DNA of 64,000 nucleotides from Enchytraeus crypticus (taxonomy: Eukaryota > Annelida > Clitellata > Enchytraeida > Enchytraeidae). Below, in pieces: positions 11,463-23,800 of the stretch; the stretch's first letter is position 1, and the number at the start of each line of letters is the position of its first letter. The position numbers and the translations under genes are program-made. Under the pieces are notes generated by a model, which saw only the letters and a list, made by a program, of their open reading frames with translations, had not been told where the DNA came from and ran no database searches. The DNA lies in NCBI GenBank assembly GCA_905160935.1, contig CAJHZI010000893.1, forward strand, positions 124,001 to 188,000. Direction: 5' to 3'.

Positions 11463-12533
11463 TCTGAATTCCGACTTTAGACTATATACAGAAAGATGGC
11501 TGCTAGAGTATCAAAGACAAATAGTTAAGGCGAATAGATTTAGTTGAAGTGGGGATTTACTTTTGAAATTTATTAAGTTGTTAAATTCACTTTTGGCTGA
11601 GACTCCGTTGTAGGATGATTTATTGTTTTTCAGTTTGTACGCTATTTTATTATTGATGAGCAATGATTTATGTTTATCTGTTTGATATGACAAAATAATG
11701 GGTTTGCAAAAAAAATTCTGTCATTTAATGAACTTTGGTAGAGTTTTTAATATATTACGTACTTGTGATGTATGCTTTCTTGTTTTTTAATTGTATTCTT
11801 TTAATTTATTGAATTTCTTCTTTCTAATGCTACTCTGTAATGGATTAAGACATTTTTTGTATTTTTTGCAATTAATTTTGTGATTAAAATAGTAAAGAGT
11901 AATAGATAGAACGCAGTGGTAGCACTGGCTTAGAACTAGACGCAAAATGACCAATTTAATCCAGTTCTGTTATACAGATGATCAAAGTTTACTTAAACTT
12001 TAAAATGTACTTTCAACTAATCACTTCTGAATGATTTCTGATTTGCTACTGAAGATGATATCAAATAATCACTTTCAGAATGAATCTAATTGGCTATCTG
12101 AAGATTAAATCAACTAATTACGTCAGAACGATTTCTGATTGGCTAGCTGAATAGAATTATTTCTGATTGGCTTGCTAAAGAGAATGATTTCGGATAGGCT
12201 AGCTGAAGATTATATCTGTAGATATTCAATGTTTCTTTCGTTAATCAATAGGTCACTTATATTTCAAACCTATGAAGGTCTAGCTGTTACACTGGTTGTG
12301 GTGGTTTGATACTTAGCAATTTGACTTTGCTCTTGCCCACTTGGTGTTACCATTGCTGCTTGGATAGAGCAGCACTTGACACTAATAGATTTACTGATAG
12401 ATAGATTGAGTGATCTTATAATATTGGTTTTCTATAGATGTTACCTACTGTCTCTTATTTCTGTCGACTAGTCTCTTTTTTTCTTATGATTAAATTTTAT
12501 ATGTAATTTTGGCTACAAAATTGTGACATTTTA

Positions 12534-12539
12534 AATAAA
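12534..12539 (+). terminator. Candidate polyadenylation signal AATAAA
   Basis: Canonical hexamer about 1.07 kb after the erlin stop; AT-rich sequence makes chance hexamers common, so this is only a candidate. Confidence 0.35.
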
Positions 12540-12760
12540 TGAAATTACTTTGATAGAAACAAGAAAAGTATCTTTATGTACCTGTGTCTTTAACTTTGTA
12601 TTTGTCCTGTTGATTAGATGTGTGTGCGTGTGTCTATATGTTTGTATCCACTGCTGATTATCTTTGTGCACCTGTATGTGTATGTTTGAATGTACTGCTG
12701 ATAATTAATTCTTAGTTTTTGAATGCTAATTAGTAATTTCTCTAGTTAGTTGTTTGTGAC

Positions 12761-12761
<1 letters not shown>

Positions 12762-12821
<60 letters not shown>

Positions 12822-12834
12822 GTGAGAGAGAGAG
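12762..12834. repeat. (GA)n microsatellite
   Basis: About 28 GA units, a TATGT interruption, then more GAGAGA. Confidence 0.95.
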
Positions 12835-13267
12835 TGTGCTAATACTTTCATATACATGTATGTTACACGAAGCATATCTAGCTTTCATGTGTTTTGTTAT
12901 CTCGTTGCACACTTACGTGTTCTGCGCGTACTGTTATGTATTCATACGTATGTGTATTCATACGTATGTATTTAATCATTTATACGCTCACAGTGATGCG
13001 CACTGTGTTTGCAAGAACTGTATTGTCTGCTTTCTTTCTTGTTTAATCTTATTTCTCTCCTAAGTTTAAACGGAACTGAATGTTAATTTAAAACTGAACT
13101 AATTGATTGCTCAGATACTATTATTGCCTATTGTTCAGGATTGTCAATCTGCCGTGTGGCAGAGCCGCTTTAGATTGAAATGCTCTGTCGTTCTATTTTC
13201 TCAAATAAAATATGATTAGTTGAAGATCTTTTCTGACTTTGATTCGTTAGTTATTGTGATATCCTTG

Positions 13268-13345
13268 TGTGTTTAAAATAAACATCAGACTTATTTTGAA
13301 AGAGCTTATGAAATAAACATCAGACTTATTTTGAAAGAGCTTATG
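13268..13345. repeat. Two-copy tandem duplication, about 36 bp
   Basis: AAATAAACATCAGACTTATT followed by TTGAAAGAGCTTATG occurs twice in direct succession. Confidence 0.85.
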
Positions 13346-13519
13346 AATTACATGAAATCTACTAGCGTGCAATCACTAGCTGCGATGTGCTTCGTATTAT
13401 TTTCACAATTTGCATCTATGACAACATCGAGCACTAGGAAGTCTCACCAGTCCATTAGCAGAATGAAGAGTGCTTAGAGCAAGAGATCCTCGTGTAGTGC
13501 TTGGGTGTGGTTAGACCAC

Positions 13520-13790
13520 TGCAGAATAGGGCAACCGTAAACTATATGCTGCGTGTAGGTAAGAGGTGACTAAAGCAGGAGCTGAGGATGGCAAAAGGGG
13601 ACCCACCTCACCATGAAATTTTCCCACAGGATTAAATGGTAATTAATCCATATAACTGAGGAAGGCAACGGGAAACCACCCCAGAAGCCATACTTTTCCC
13701 AAGTTTTTTCTCTACATAAGGTATGGATAAGTCATAGACTTTGTGAAGGGATTAACTTGTTGATCTAAGGAGTGCTCTTATGGAGCGAGA
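13520..13790 (+). mobile_element. Dispersed repeat with GAGGAAGGCAACGGGAAACC core
   Basis: Contains TAAGAGGTGACTAAAGCAGG, the GGCAACGGGAAACCACC core and ATTAACTTGTTGATCTAAGG next to GAGTGCTCTT. The same blocks in the opposite orientation appear at 16210-16440, 40030-40290 and partly 57990-58160, with a fragment at 27150-27200. Interspersed, multi-copy and non-coding; class undetermined. Confidence 0.65.
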
Positions 13791-14449
13791 AAACAGACCT
13801 TGAATATGATTATGTACTTACATCTGTCGTATGGTCTATTCTCAGTTTATCTCTGGTGTAGAAAATAGCTATCGTTTTCAACAACAAAAGTTAGATTTAA
13901 GGAATTTTTGGTTTTTTTACTGTTACAAAACTGGAAATCTTAAAATCTCTGAAATCATGGTAGGCCTAAGAAATGAAAACTGTAATGCTGCACAATATTG
14001 GATTGACTTTAACAAGACGAATAGATCGACTAATAATTAATTTGTAGCTAATTCAAATTTTCATTAGAAATCATTTGTTTACAATTTGGAAGGGGGGGGG
14101 GGGAGGTAGAGAGTGGTGTAGGGTACTGGGGAAGGGGGGCGGCCTTACTTTCTTTCATCTTTTCTTTCAGCTTTTCTTTCCATTCGACCGAGAAAGTCAA
14201 CGCTGAATTGTAGTTGATTCTGTAACCGGCAATTGATATACATGTATTAGTATATTGCTATTTTCTGACACACTCATTAAAGAGTAACTGTCGGTCACTA
14301 TGATTCAATCAGAAGAACTAGGTACACGCTTGCCATAGAAGAAGAGGACATCATTTCGAAACCCAGCTTAACCGCCTATTAGAGTATCTCTTGTGAAACA
14401 AGTTGTGAGACAGAACTAAACGCTAAACTTAGCTAAGTTAGCTTTGTAA

Positions 14450-14572
14450 GATATTGTCGGTAAGATATTCGATCGCGGATCAATATGTGCGGGGTTCAAA
14501 TCCTGGGCTCGCACGTCACTGACATAGTTTTCGAGTGAGGAAACTGGCGTTAACATTAGCTTTAGCAATTTT
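14450..14572 (+). mobile_element. tRNA-derived SINE-like copy
   Basis: GTCGGTAAGATATTCGATCG, GCGGATCAATATGTGC, B box GGGTTCAAATCCTGGG, then GCACGTCACTGACAT and GAGGAAACTGGCGTTAACAT. Same orientation and near-identical to the copy in erlin intron 10. Confidence 0.85.
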
Positions 14573-14647
14573 TATAGCTTTAAAATGTGAAAAATAGTAA
14601 ATAGGTCTATATGATGTGGAATTAGTTCTCTATATCATAGATTACTG

Positions 14648-14669
14648 AGAGAGAGAGAGAGAGAGAGAG
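14648..14669. repeat. Short (GA)n tract
   Basis: Eleven GA units. Confidence 0.9.
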
Positions 14670-15162
14670 CATAGATATTAGCTAGACAGCTATTACAGAC
14701 ACGTGCAGTTTGCGGTTTGACTTATTTTAAATTCTCAGATAAAGCTCAAATCTCATTTGTAGAAGTATTACTAAATCATAAAAGTCACAAAATTCTCAGA
14801 CGCTGTATAGATAAAAAATGAGCCGTTCAACGTGGCAGTAATAATTAAATTAATTAACAATTTCGTAAAACTCAATTTCATAGTTTACCTTTAAAGGAAC
14901 TTTGCCCGTCTATCGCAATAACTATTGAGTTTGGGGTAGTTAAGTTATAGGCTAGTTAGCCTGAGCGGACTTCAAAGGGTTAGGACTTCGGCGGCCTGAT
15001 GGCCTTGCCTCAGCTGCAACGGTTTCAGGCGGCAGGAAAAGCTTTGAAGTATTACCTATTACTTGAATTTTACCCTAGTTTGAATTTGATACACGTTGTA
15101 TTAGATGATGTAATTATTATAATTAGTATTATATTAAGTATTATCTAGGTAGATTTGATACA

Positions 15163-15206
<44 letters not shown>

Positions 15207-16100
15207 GTTGCCTAATCAGAATTAGTATTATAATAAGTATTATAATATGATTAGTATTATATTACTATTATATATAGTATGATTAGTATTATATTTAGTA
15301 TTATCTAGCTGGAATTTGCAACATTATTACTATTATTAGGTGCTTAAACACGCTTTATTATAACTAGTGTATTTTAGAGGAAATAATAGTTAAGCTTCAA
15401 ATAGATCTAATTATTAGCTAGAATTGCGATTAAGAGGCGATATTGAAAAAGTATCGTAGGCCTGCATTACTAACGGCTCTTTAAAGAGCGACATTTAGTT
15501 CAATCAATTAAATTTTATTTATAGAAATTAAGTGTACTGCTGTGTTACTTAATTTCACGGTCATTATCAAAGAAAGTTGAGAATAGATCGTACAATAGCT
15601 GCATTTACGTGTATTTTGCAATGGATTGGTCCTAACTGTAGCAAATATTCAAACAGCAAGTATAAATGTGAAATGACAAGGGAAAATCACTTCAGGTGTT
15701 ATCATTTTTATTATACATTGCTAGAGCATCATTTTAGATGTAATTTAATGGAATCCACTGTCAAGAAACCGACTGGATGGTATTGATTGGGAAATAAATA
15801 TGATAGTACGCTCAAATTACAAAGATTTTTGTCTTGGTGCATATCAAAAGGTGACTGTATAAATAATCAAGAATTTGTTTGGCGAATGTGTGAAGATTAG
15901 ACCTAAAAATAAAAAAGTTTGTAGATCATACTGCATTGCGCATAATAACAATAAACTTTTAGTATCCGTTTCCTCATCCAAGGATGATGTCAGGGACAGC
16001 ATGCTGTTAATAGTTTATGCATGCTTAGTGTATAGGTATAATTATTTTAAAATATGTAAGACTCTAGGCTACAATTTATTTAATACTAAAATAATATTAG
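14670..16100. other. AT-rich intergenic sequence, no gene seen
   Basis: No splice-supported exon. It holds the (TTA)n tract at 15161-15205 with ATTAGTATTAT-type decay products on both sides. Short ORFs here lack recognisable motifs. Confidence 0.45.
15161..15205. repeat. (TTA)n microsatellite
   Basis: About 15 TTA units. Confidence 0.95.
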
Positions 16101-16107
16101 CAAATAT

Positions 16108-16135
16108 CTCTCTCTCTCTCTCTGTCTCTGTCTCT

Positions 16136-16206
<71 letters not shown>
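16108..16206. repeat. (TC)n microsatellite
   Basis: Long TC tract with two short interruptions; the apparent ORFs across it are artefacts. Confidence 0.95.
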
Positions 16207-16208
<2 letters not shown>

Positions 16209-16450
16209 GTCTTATAGATGACTGGTCCATGGTGCATATTTCTATTCGCATGCTGCTTTTCACGCTTCATAAAGAGAGCACTCTATCGATCAACGAGTTA
16301 ATCAGTTCGCATAAAGGCTATGCTTTGGCCACACATTAATGTAGCATTTAGCTTAGGAATAATATGGCTTCTGAGGTGGTTTCCTGTTGCCTTCCTCAGT
16401 TCTTGCTCAGTCACCTCTTATGACACGTGCAGTTTACGTTTGGACTATTC
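16207..16450 (-). mobile_element. Dispersed GGCAACGGGAAACC-family repeat
   Basis: Antisense relative of 13520-13790: CTTCATAAAGAGAGCACTC, CTATCGATCAACGAGTTAAT, GTGGTTTCCTGTTGCCTTCC, CAGTCACCTCTTATGACACG. A further degraded copy runs through 16600-16960. Confidence 0.6.
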
Positions 16451-17084
16451 TTCTGCGTCTCAGACACTACAAAAATATAAGTAGATTAACTCGAATCGAA
16501 TGTAAAATATAGAAGTTACTAATCGCTCTCTCTCTCTCTCTCTCACACACTCTCTCTCTCTCTCTCTCACTCTTCTCTCTTGTATTCCGTTAATAGGCAG
16601 GTCCAAGGTAAATATTCATACTGAAAATTTGGTTGCTGAGTAAGAGCATTTTTAGACTAAAGAGTTATTATCTATAACGCATGACTTACAACAATTAATG
16701 CTGCCTTTAGCTTGAATAAAGTAGCTTTTAGTTGGGTTATTTTCCCCATTTCTTCCTCAGTGAGTTAGTGAGAGAGAGAGAGAGAGAGAGTTTATGTTTA
16801 TTTCACAATCACACGCCACTACAATATGACATACTAGTTATATGAAGTCCAAAGAACTAGGTACAGTATGAATATACAGTATGAATATAAGTTCATGCGT
16901 ATTCACCACTTACGACACATGCAGTTAACGGTTGGTCCATTCTTCGGTGGGCTGGACATAGCACGATAAGCGGTTACTCGCAGTTACTTTAAATGACATT
17001 TTTGTAGCCTTTCTCTTTGAAAGATGGAGGATATAAATGATTATTTACTAACTTGTGTGAAATTTTTGTGATTTAATAGTTTGA

Positions 17085-17268
17085 TGATTTGACGACATTT
17101 GCACAAATGTGATCATAGTACTGGAAACACTTGAGGTATAATTTCGTTAGCACATCCGTTTGATTAGTTTGATGATTTGAAGACATTTGCACAAATGTGA
17201 TCATAGTACTGGAAACACTTGAGGTATAATTTCGTTAGCACATCCGTTTGATTAGCATTAAATGAGAT
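17085..17268. repeat. About 90-bp direct tandem duplication upstream of gene 2
   Basis: Two near-identical units containing GACATTTGCACAAATGTGAT and CATAGTACTGGAAACACTTG; each includes the palindrome CATTTGCACAAATG. Confidence 0.9.
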
Positions 17269-17776
17269 AATCAATTCCGCAAAACGTTTGTGAAAATTAT
17301 TGTATTTAAGAGTAGGTTCTATAATACAACGTTGTCGTTAACAACGTTTCAAATTTAGCTTAACGTTGTTTTCCAAAATAGCGAAACATGCTGAATTATT
17401 TTATTTACGATTTAAAATGTGATCTATTAAAATTCATATAACTGATTTATTAATCTAGGTTTAAAGCAGAGACGTGGAAGTTAAAGAATTCATAGCCGTT
17501 AGTTGGGAGGAATTACTCAATCTAAAAGGTTTCAGACGTTTGTATAAACTTACATTAATCACAGAATTAAATTATTCTAGTAGCTTGCATCGTAGTCTTT
17601 ACGGATATGCGTTGCTATAGCTGTCGTGCTGCTACACCGTGCACAGTGCGCACATTCGCTGAGAAAGGAATACAAATGCGCATAATGAATGAATTATACA
17701 ATTACAGGATCTTCGTTTCTATATGACGTTATGTTTTCACATTTTCGTTGGATACCGATAAACAAGTCTCTAGTGA

Positions 17777-17784
17777 TATATAAA
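17777..17784 (+). promoter_or_regulatory. TATA-like element upstream of gene 2
   Basis: TATATAAA 32 bp before the ATG at 17816. If used, transcription would start almost at that ATG, leaving little 5' UTR, so a later ATG (for example codon 81, MELVLRGRG) could be used. In AT-rich DNA the match may be chance. Confidence 0.25.
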
Positions 17785-17815
17785 TTATATATTTTGTGCG
17801 AAAGTTAGTGCAATT

Positions 17816-20800
17816 ATGATGAGTAAGTTTCCTGGTGTTAGGGAGGTGGAGGGTGGAACCCACTCCGGCAGTACTTCTGTGCTGTCGGGTGGGGGTACAC
17901 CGTCACCTCGGGTTCAGGCCCGGTCTGAGGCAGGAGCCTCAGTAGGGAAGTGTTGTCCGTTAGCGGGAAGAGCCCGCCGCGCACCCGGTGATGCGTACCA
18001 CGGTGAGGACTGGCAGGCTGGCGGTGAGTTGTGGAGGCCTGCGGGGAGGTGGGCAGCTATGGAGTTGGTTCTGAGAGGCCGCGGCAGCCTGACGGACTTG
18101 GTGGGTGTTGAACCACGTCTGGTTCACCCACCCGTCCCGATAGCCTCTCAGAGCGACTCCTGTCTGCTTCCTACTCGTACTGGCTCTCTCGCCTGGTCTG
18201 TCCAGCCCTCGCCCCCTCTGAGTCCGAGGAGGACTCGCTGCCGCCAGAAGGCTCTAGCGACCATCCTCAGGGACCGCGGCCTCCTGGATGAATTCCAGGG
18301 CCCTGAGGATGTTCTCGCTTTCTCTCTTCTCCTCTCCATCCCGGACATGTCACCCTCGTCATCGTCTGTATCGTCATTGGATATCTCTGTCTCTCCATCG
18401 GCTACCACTACAGTCTCTCAGGCCATAACAGTCTCTCAGGCCACTACAGTCTCTCAGGCCACTACAGTCTCTCAGGCCACTAAGGCCACGTCAGTACGTC
18501 GAGCCACCTCTCAGGCCTCTCTGACTCGTGGATCCTCTCAGGCCAGTACGGCCTCTGCTGACCAGTCATCACACATGTGCGCAGATCTGCTCTCTTCTCT
18601 TGATTGCTCCCCACATCTTCTCTCAGCTACAGTGGAAGACATGGAGTATCCGGATGACTTCCTGTCTCCTGCTGAGAGCGACATCTCCCGGGACACCTCG
18701 GCCTCTGATGAGGAATCCTCGGACCTCTCTTCCCTCTCCTCATTCCACGGAGTCTGTGCAGGACTGTTTGGCAAGAACGGATCTTGTTCATGGTCTGAGA
18801 ACAGCAGTGAGCAGAATACCTCCACCGAAACCTCTGATACAGGTAGTTCATCTGATAGTAGCGCATCATCGACTACTAAGTTAGCTCTCAGCCTTCTGGG
18901 CTTCAGTGTGCCCAAGGGCCCTCTCGGGAAGGCAAAGAAGAGGAAGTCGAAAAAAGGAAGAGGAAAGAAAAGATCTAAGAGATCATCACGGCACAGTGAA
19001 GACAACGACACTGATGGAGGGACGAGCCTGGAGCACGATAATAAGGCTAACTGCCCAGTACCTGATAGTAGCATGGAGCACGACAATGAGGATACCTGCC
19101 CAGTACCTGATAGTAGCATGGGGGATGATAACGTGGACACCTGCCCAGTACCTGATAGTATCTCTGAAGGGTTGAAGGAGTTTGACAGTCTGAAAACCTC
19201 TAGTGAACCTGTTGTGGTCGATGAAGCAGCCGACAGTCGTGCGGATGAATCCAGTAGCTCGTCTCCAATCACATGGAATACAGCCCACTTCACTGCTGCT
19301 CGTCTAGTAGCCTCAGAACCCAACATTTCTCAGCTACTGCAGAACGAGTATTATGACTACATTGACCTGGACTCAGACTTGGAGGAGTGCACGGACCAGG
19401 AAGTGAACCGACGACTGGAGATAAGAATTCCTCACCCTGCTCCTATGGCCACGTGCAGCACGGAATCGCTCTACAGCTACTTCAATGCCGCCAAGGAGAA
19501 GACTCGCAAGGCATTTGTGAAAAAGGAGTCACTGCTGAAGAGATTCAAGTGCTTCCTCAGTCGGATGTCGCCCAAAGTCCGTCCAGAACCATCCGACAAC
19601 GCCTACCATGACTGGTACGAGAGGAACGAAGAACAAACGTCATCTGTTGCTGACAGACAGTCGATGTGGTTGCCAGGTCTGGACATGTCGGAGGGAATGA
19701 AGGATTGGAACTTTCCTGAGGATGATGATGATTGGGAAGAGAACGATGAGGATGAGCCTAGTGAGGATTGTAAGTGGGATCAGGAGGATAACGCTCTAGA
19801 GGATGAGGCGAGTGAGGGATATAAATGGGATGAGGAGGATGATAATCAAGAGGATGAGGAAGATACATCCAGCAGCAGACCTCCGCCCTTCAGGAGGCGG
19901 AGACGTCAACCTAACCACCTTGATTTTGGGCACGACATAAAGGCTTTCCGCCAGTACATAGATACGTATTTTTCGATGGATATAATTCAGGAAGAAGAGG
20001 AGGAGGAATTGGATGGGGTTGACATCTCCATTCAGTCGACATCACCAAGAACGCCTGTGAGCCCTAGGGAAGTAGATCCTCTACAGGAGTGGATCGATGC
20101 GGTGTTGGCCTCTGTCGATGTAGACAGACCTCGCGGGCTTGAAGTCAGTGATGAGATATTTGCCTTTGTTGAGTGGTTCTACGAGTTTGAAGAACAAGAA
20201 CAGTACCCAGGATCTCTGCAGGACCTCTCGAGGGAGGAGTGGACTGAGCTGAGACAGCGCTATCTGGATCAGGAGAGAGAGCGGGCGGACCTGGCTGATC
20301 GCATGGAGCGAGAGTGGGACGCTATGTACATGGGACGTAACGATGACAGCGCAGGAAAGATTAAAGAATACAAGGAAAGTGAGGAGGAGGTGTCTTGTGA
20401 ACAGAACCAGAGAGGATCTGATGAGGACTCAGTAGAAGAGGATATCCCTGGTGCAGCGGACTGCTGTATGAATGGGGATGAGGAGGACATCACTGGAGCG
20501 GTTGACTGCTCGGAGGACATGGAGAGGGTTGAAGGGTGTCACACTGGGGCTGATGATGAAGTTCAGGAGAAGGGATTGACTGAAGATGAGGAGGGTTCTA
20601 CTGGCAAGACGAGCGTGGAGGGGGAAGAGGAACAACTGATCGCTGACTCTGATCTTCCTGCCGCTTCCTGCTATCATCACGTATCCATGGTAACCTCTGA
20701 CTACAGTCCTGTCTGTCAGAGCCAGCCTGCCGACACTGCTTGCCAGTCGTTAGTATTGAGCAATCATTCAATCAATCAATCAACTGATCGATCAATCAAT

Positions 20801-23800
20801 CCATCAAATGAATCAGTCAATCAAATCAATATATCAAATCAACGGTTCCGTTAAAGCAAATCATTCAGTGCATTCAGTCAATCAGTCAATTAAATAAAAA
20901 TAAATGAAACAAACAAGTCAATCAAATAAACACTTTAATTAATTAAATCTTTTATATCACCCACTCGGTCATTGAGCCAACCAATCAATCAATAAATTAA
21001 TGAACCACTCAATAAACTGATTCAGTCAATCCATTTACTCATTTACATTCAATAGTAATAAGTGATAATAACTGTCGCATATTTTCCTGCTGATGTATGT
21101 TACAAACTGTAAAATCTTTCAACAAGTATTGATTGATTGATTGATATTCTTACATGTTAAGCAGACGTTCCATCATGGAAGAGCATCGGATAATGATTTA
21201 ATACAAATTGTCCCCCATTGTTCTAGTAGATTACTTGGCATGAAGCATCGATATCATGTATCTGTGTAGGTAGCCTCTTATGAAATGCATGCAGCTTTGC
21301 ACTAATCTATTGTTATAAATGTATTCTGGTGTCTAGTGCACCACAAGCTATGCTACTTTGAAAGATATAAAAGTATTTTCCAGTTTAGTTTCCTCATTCC
21401 TATGCAATTACTTCAAATCATTACCTAGTATTGATAGATTATTGTAAGGGATAGGTTAGTGCAGCTTGTGCTAACATTTGAATCTATTCTGTTACCATAT
21501 ATGAATTACATTTATTGATATCTAAGTTAGTCTCCTCGTGCGAAATACTTCCAGTGACTATGATATTGTCCACGTCGCCTATATGATGACTGATACATTG
21601 TCTGCTCTCAGTTGAGTGAGGTGACTAATTTGTGTGTCTTGGACCAGCCGTCTAACGGAGTATTAGGAAGATACATACACGTATCTAGTTGATTATTATA
21701 TGATTATATTGTATCTTTTACTATATTATATTATATTATATCATATCATGTCATGTCATGTCATGTTATGTTATGTTATGTTATGTTATGTTATGATATG
21801 TTATGTTGTGTTATATTATATTATATTATATTATATTATACTATATTATAGTATATTGTATTATTTACTATACTATGTAATATTGATGGGCGTGGTTTCT
21901 TGTGTCACAGAGAGCAAGCCGATAGCGTGTTTAGCGGCCACGCCCTCCTGTCTGAACCAGGCTGTCAATCATTATGCACCGCCCCCTCAGAGCCTGACGC
22001 CCCGCCTCCTGCCACTCTTGACCCGGTCGTGACTTTGACGAAGACGTCTCTTCACGTGGGAGCGGCTGTTGACGACCAGCCACTTCAGACCTGGTTCGTG
22101 TTCAGCCAATCAATCGTCAATCAATCAATCAATCGAACGTTAAGTTTGTTCATCAGTCAATCAGGCAATCTGTCTATATGTCTGTCTGTCAATCAATCTA
22201 TCAATTTGCATATCAGTCAATTAAGACAATCTGTCAGTATGTCTGTCTGTCAATCAAACAATCAATAATTATGTCTATCTGTCAGTCACTGAAAGAAAAT
22301 CAGCCAATCAGTACATCGATATGTGAATCAAGCAATAAGTCAATCAGCCCATCAGTCACAATCAATCAAATAATTAGTCAATCAATCAATCAGTAATCCA
22401 AACATTTGATGAGTGAGTCAAATCAGCCGACAACTAATATTTAATCAAACAGACTGTCAAGTAAAAGTAACCTGTAATGCCAATGCATTACAGGTTAGCT
22501 AGTAGATAATAGTGCTTGCAATGCTAATGATAATGCTGTATTTAGGAGGAACTCTATTTAAATTTTTATAATGCATTTTGATTGTTCAATGATCGCATGT
22601 GGATGTGTGTGTATATAAGTATGTGTGATGTATCTTGATCCTGTCTGTTTTTGACGAATAAAGAAAATGAATTGTCAAGTAAAGCATTACCAAGTAAAGC
22701 GTTATTATTTTGCTGTGACTGTGTCTATGAAATGGCATCAATCAATCAATCTAAATCTTGTAATTAACGTAATTCATTTCTTAAAACTCTAAATATCTAA
22801 CTGTGTTACTCTAACTGTACGTTAAATTCTCACTGATTGATTGATTAAAATTACTGCTTTATTTACAGTGGACTGGTTGACGGAAAGATGGAGAAGCTGG
22901 TAAAGAAGAAGACAAGACTGCAGGAGAAGTCTGCTGAGCTGGACAGTCTACTGCAGGGAAGAGGGACTTCCGCCATCAGGAAGCTGTGGACGAGGTTCAA
23001 GCTCCGGAGAGTGGAAAAGTCTTACGTCAAGACGATAGGGTTAGTAGTGGGGTGTTAACTTGTTTGAGCTGATTCAATGATTTTTGTGAACCTAAGAATT
23101 GGGTAGACAGCCCAGACGAGTACGTCAATGAGGTGGAGCTAAGTGCTGTTAATTAGTTAATTAATTAACTAAATCAATTAATACGATGACGAGATTAATT
23201 ATTTTTAATGCAGGGATTGGAATCAGAGATACAGAGTGAGAGTTGCTCATGTAGAGATGTAGTTCATTTGATGAAATAATATTTTTGTATTTGTAAACAA
23301 ATTAGCCTTTATGGCTAGCAGCGACTTGTTAAATGATTCATTTGACTTCTGCCATGATTTGAAACTGTTCTGAAGAAATGATTCTCATGAAGAATTATGT
23401 AAATCATTCGGTAAAGATTAGACAATGATTCTGTAATGATTAAGTGATTTGATAATGGTTAGGCAATGATTAGATGAAGATTACACAATGATTAGATAAA
23501 TAATTGATAACGATTTGATAAAGAATTGATAAAGAATTGGTAATGATTTGATAAAGAATTGATAAAGAATTGATAATGATTTGATAAAGAATTGATAAAG
23601 AATTGATAATGATTTGATAAAGAATTGATAAAGAATTGATAATGATTTGATAAAGAATTGATAATGATTTGATAAAGAATTGATAAAGAATTGATAATGA
23701 TTTGATAAAGAATTGATAGTAATTAGATAAAGAATTGATAAAGAAGAGGTAATGATTTGATAAAGAATTGATAAAGAAGTGATAATGATTTGATAAAGAA

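Larger units (their letters stand above)
11463..13240 (+). other. Erlin 3' UTR and downstream flank
   Basis: Follows the TAG at 11460-11462. It is AT-rich without coding signals. 12000-12230 carries loose repeats of TTTCTGATTGGCTAGCTGAA; a polyadenylation hexamer AATAAA is at 12534-12539 and another AATAAAAT near 13204. Where the transcript really ends cannot be told. Confidence 0.5.

Noticed and set aside
18538..19326. 262-codon ORF on the minus strand
   Set aside because: Shadow of gene 2 exon 1; Ser/Leu-rich without motifs, while the + strand frame is far longer and splices in phase.
20690..20854. C-terminal end of the uninterrupted gene 2 exon 1 frame
   Set aside because: Translates TCAATCAATC repeats into an Asn/Ser/Ile-rich tail and ends in a repeat; the splice to 21911/21915 continues into exon-like sequence in phase. 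Kept only as a possible read-through isoform.
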